Positions 42,485 to 44,051 of a stretch of DNA of 44,051 nucleotides are shown piece after piece (the first letter of the stretch is position 1; the number at the start of each line of letters is the position of its first letter). A model generated the notes under the pieces. It was not told the origin of the DNA. It saw only the letters and a program-made list of their open reading frames with translations, and did no database searches. Source of the DNA: an uncultured Rhodospirillales bacterium (lineage in GTDB: Bacteria; Pseudomonadota; Alphaproteobacteria; Acetobacterales; Acetobacteraceae); assembly GCA_903891315.1 (NCBI GenBank), contig CAITEF010000205.1, positions 1 to 44,051 on the forward strand. The letters are read 5' to 3'. The position numbers and the translations under genes were made by a program.

Positions 42485-43518
42485 TTTGCGCCAGCGGGCA
42501 GGCCGTCATAGACCGACATGTCGAACAGTTCGGCGTTCGGTACTGTGCGGGCAAGGGCACCGATTTTCATCTGGAACGCGCCGAGCTTTTCCGTGGCGTC
42601 CGCAATGGCGTGCGGGTTGGCCTCGACGCCGATGGTGGGCGAGCGATAGGCGTGTTCCAGCGTTTCGGTGGAGATCAACCCTTCGCCGAGAACCTTCTGG
42701 GTGTCGATGGCGGCGCGGGCGGGGTCGGCCTTGATCAGCTTGGTGGCGCGGACATGCAGACGCACCAACGTCTCAACCGCCGCGCGATTGGCCTTGAGTA
42801 CGGTCTCGCGGACGGCGAGTGTGGCACCGGGCTGGTTGGGGAACATCTGGTTGCCGGTGGCCAACACGCGGGCGGAGGGCACGCGTTCCTGCACCACGGT
42901 GATGATCGGCTCTAGCGCCGAGGCGGCATCGGCTGAGCCTGCCAACAGCGCCTGCTGCACGCGGTCTTCACCCATGCCCAGCACCTGCACATCGGCGGGC
43001 GCGATATGCGCCACCTCGTCGAGCCAATAGCGCAGCACGGTGTCGGGCACCGAGCCCTTGGGCAGGGTGGCGACGCGCACTGGGCGGCCGGTGGCCTTGT
43101 GGAAGGCGGCGAAGGCTTGGGCGGGCGTGCCAGCGGCGGCGAATCCGGTGGCGAAATCGCCCACACCAAGCAGGCTGCCCTGGCCGACCCCATTGGCGGC
43201 GACCACGCGGAAATCCAGCCCACTGGCGCGCGCCACCATCACCGGGCCGATGCCAATATAGGCAACATCATAGCCGCCCGAGGCCAAGGCCTGCACCATC
43301 GCGGGGCCGGAGGAGAATTTGGTGAGCTGCAGGTCGAGCCCCGCCTCGGTGGCCCAGCCTTCGCTGACGACGACGAAAAGCTGTGCCATCGAGAGGATCG
43401 GGATATAGGCGACTTTCAGCGACAGCGGGGCGGCGCTTGCACGGCCAATCGGCAAAGCAGCGGAGGCAGCGAGGCCGAGGGCCGCGCGGCGGGAGATCAT
43501 CGGGAAGGAGAGCGACAC
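42481..43518 (-). CDS. ABC substrate-binding protein (SsuA/TauA-like), Tat signal
   Basis: This 345-residue periplasmic receptor starts at a GTG with AGGA seven bases upstream. A twin-arginine signal follows (MISRRAALGLAASAALPIGRASA). The mature part has the SsuA-like opening LKVAYIPILSMAQLFVVVSEGWATEAGLDLQLTKF. Further typical segments are SGGYDVAYIGIGPVMVARASG and LPKGSVPDTVLRYWL. It is the first gene of the three-gene importer operon. The ligand is unknown. The upstream region contains two palindromic repeats, and I could not place a convincing promoter. Confidence 0.9.
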   Translation of the reverse strand: MSLSFPMISRRAALGLAASAALPIGRASAAPLSLKVAYIPILSMAQLFVVVSEGWATEAGLDLQLTKFSSGPAMVQALASGGYDVAYIGIGPVMVARASGLDFRVVAANGVGQGSLLGVGDFATGFAAAGTPAQAFAAFHKATGRPVRVATLPKGSVPDTVLRYWLDEVAHIAPADVQVLGMGEDRVQQALLAGSADAASALEPIITVVQERVPSARVLATGNQMFPNQPGATLAVRETVLKANRAAVETLVRLHVRATKLIKADPARAAIDTQKVLGEGLISTETLEHAYRSPTIGVEANPHAIADATEKLGAFQMKIGALARTVPNAELFDMSVYDGLPAGAK

Positions 43519-43652
43519 GGCAGGTTCCTAACTCAGCGCAATCGGTGCGCGATGCTAGACCAGTATGTGCCGTCAAGTGTCGTCGATTTCCAGGGGCAGG
43601 TATCGGATCGCCCAGTCGGAGAAGTCTGCGAGACCGGTGAATGCCGCCGAAC

Positions 43653-43738
43653 CGTCATCCTGAGCGAAGCGCCAGGATCCAGGTGCCGAAGTTTCGGCTC
43701 TGTGACTTCTGGACCCTGACGCTTCGCTCAGGGTGACA
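43653..43738. repeat. GTCATCC-type inverted repeat, copy 3
   Basis: GTCATCCTGAGCGAAGCG on the left matches the complement of CGCTTCGCTCAGGGTGAC on the right with one mismatch in 18. The inner arms also pair partly (CAGGATCCAG against CTGGACCCTG). Its outer GTCAT and AGCG bases resemble the GTCATTG-type copies. Confidence 0.8.
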
Positions 43739-43800
43739 CGGGGATCGGGTGAGAACGCAGACCTATAGCAGGATGAGTCTGCGCTGCGCCAATATCACAT

Positions 43801-43881
43801 CGTCATTGCAAGCGCAGCGCAGTAATACAGCGCTGAGTGAGCTGCATTTCGGTGGATTTCTGCGCTGCGCTTGCAATAACG
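43801..43881. repeat. GTCATTG-type inverted repeat, copy 4
   Basis: The left arm is the same 21 bases as copy 2 (starting GTCATTGCAAGCGCAG). The right arm matches its complement with a single mismatch (AATAAC for AATGAC). The loop differs from copy 2, so the arms are better conserved than the centre. Confidence 0.85.
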
Positions 43882-43937
43882 GATTGGCATAGTCAAATTT
43901 TGACTTGATATCGGAGTCCTCGATCTTTTATGCATTA

Positions 43938-44051
43938 TTACGCTGCCTGCGCCGCCAAGCCATCAATCTCGGCTGCGATCTCGTTGCGCCGAATCCACGC
44001 CGCCACCTCCCCCATCGTCGGCCACGCCACCGCATCGCCGTAGCGGTCCTC
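43938..44051 (-). CDS. 3' end of a gene running off the window
   Basis: On the minus strand an open frame runs from the window edge to a TAA at 43938-43940, giving at least 37 codons. The visible C-terminus reads WPTMGEVAAWIRRNEIAAEI and then DGLAAQAA. It looks protein-like, with a helix-forming pattern, and is consistent in codon use with its neighbours. I cannot assign a family from this fragment. Confidence 0.5.
   Translation of the reverse strand, partial: EDRYGDAVAWPTMGEVAAWIRRNEIAAEIDGLAAQAA

Larger units (their letters stand above)
43519..43937. other. Repeat-rich intergenic region
   Basis: This 419-base gap lies upstream of the SsuA-like gene. It contains two GTCAT-type inverted repeats (43653-43738 and 43801-43881). 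I see no coding sequence; the ORFs listed here read through repeats. Confidence 0.6.

Overview
The window is GC-rich, densely coded DNA from an alphaproteobacterium. Heme A synthase, CcmAB, the hopanoid-associated RND protein HpnN, a one-metal-site Zn-finger protein next to polA, AcnA divergent from ccmAB, and many FbpA/SsuA/LivJ-type ABC transporters fit Rhodospirillales, most likely an Acetobacteraceae-like lineage. This placement is inferred from gene content; no rRNA is present. I see no phage, transposase, CRISPR array or replication origin. Almost all gaps are short, and several hold palindromic repeats.

Layout. 1-985: repeat remnants and one unrecognised minus-strand gene. 986-9693 (+): ctaA, tldD, an OprB-type porin, a Tat-exported purple-acid-phosphatase-like enzyme, trhO, copA and a ModA-like binding protein without a signal peptide. 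9686-18708 (-): eight tightly packed genes, in transcription order a citryl-CoA-lyase-like protein, an acyl-CoA ligase, a complete FbpABC-type ABC importer, a thiolase-fold protein, a DUF35 Zn-ribbon/OB-fold protein and a family III CoA-transferase. 18924-20141 (+): an orphan LivJ-like binding protein, divergent from that operon. 20169-20790 (-): a VapBC-type toxin-antitoxin pair. 20906-25000: acnA (-) divergent from ccmAB (+). 25108-27359: an EamA transporter, a small ACT-like protein and a DUF2125 protein. 27556-30452 (-): ftsE-ftsX-ydcF-like-plsC. 30534-34838: an MJ0042 Zn-ribbon protein, hpnN and a MetE-C-like methyltransferase. 35012-39797: an exported isochorismatase-fold protein, a TrkA-N potassium channel, polA and a small zinc-finger protein. 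39851-40946 (+): a lipoprotein-like alpha/beta hydrolase and tRNA-Arg(CCG). 40968-43518 (-): an SsuABC/TauABC-type importer. 43519-44051: repeat-rich gap and the 3' end of a gene that runs off the window.

The most promising candidate for an undescribed system is the 9.0-kb operon at 9686-18708. It couples uptake of an unknown, probably carboxylated, substrate to CoA activation and C-C bond cleavage. Read by eye, its thiolase-fold enzyme lacks the nucleophilic cysteine and is paired with a DUF35 protein, as in Ltp2-type retro-aldolases. Its citryl-CoA-lyase-like enzyme lacks the usual catalytic aspartate. Together these suggest a lyase pathway rather than ordinary beta-oxidation.

A second theme is small palindromic repeats between genes. 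At least three families are present. In four cases (copA, vapC-like, ccmB, potassium channel) the TAG stop codon of a gene lies at or inside the repeat arm.
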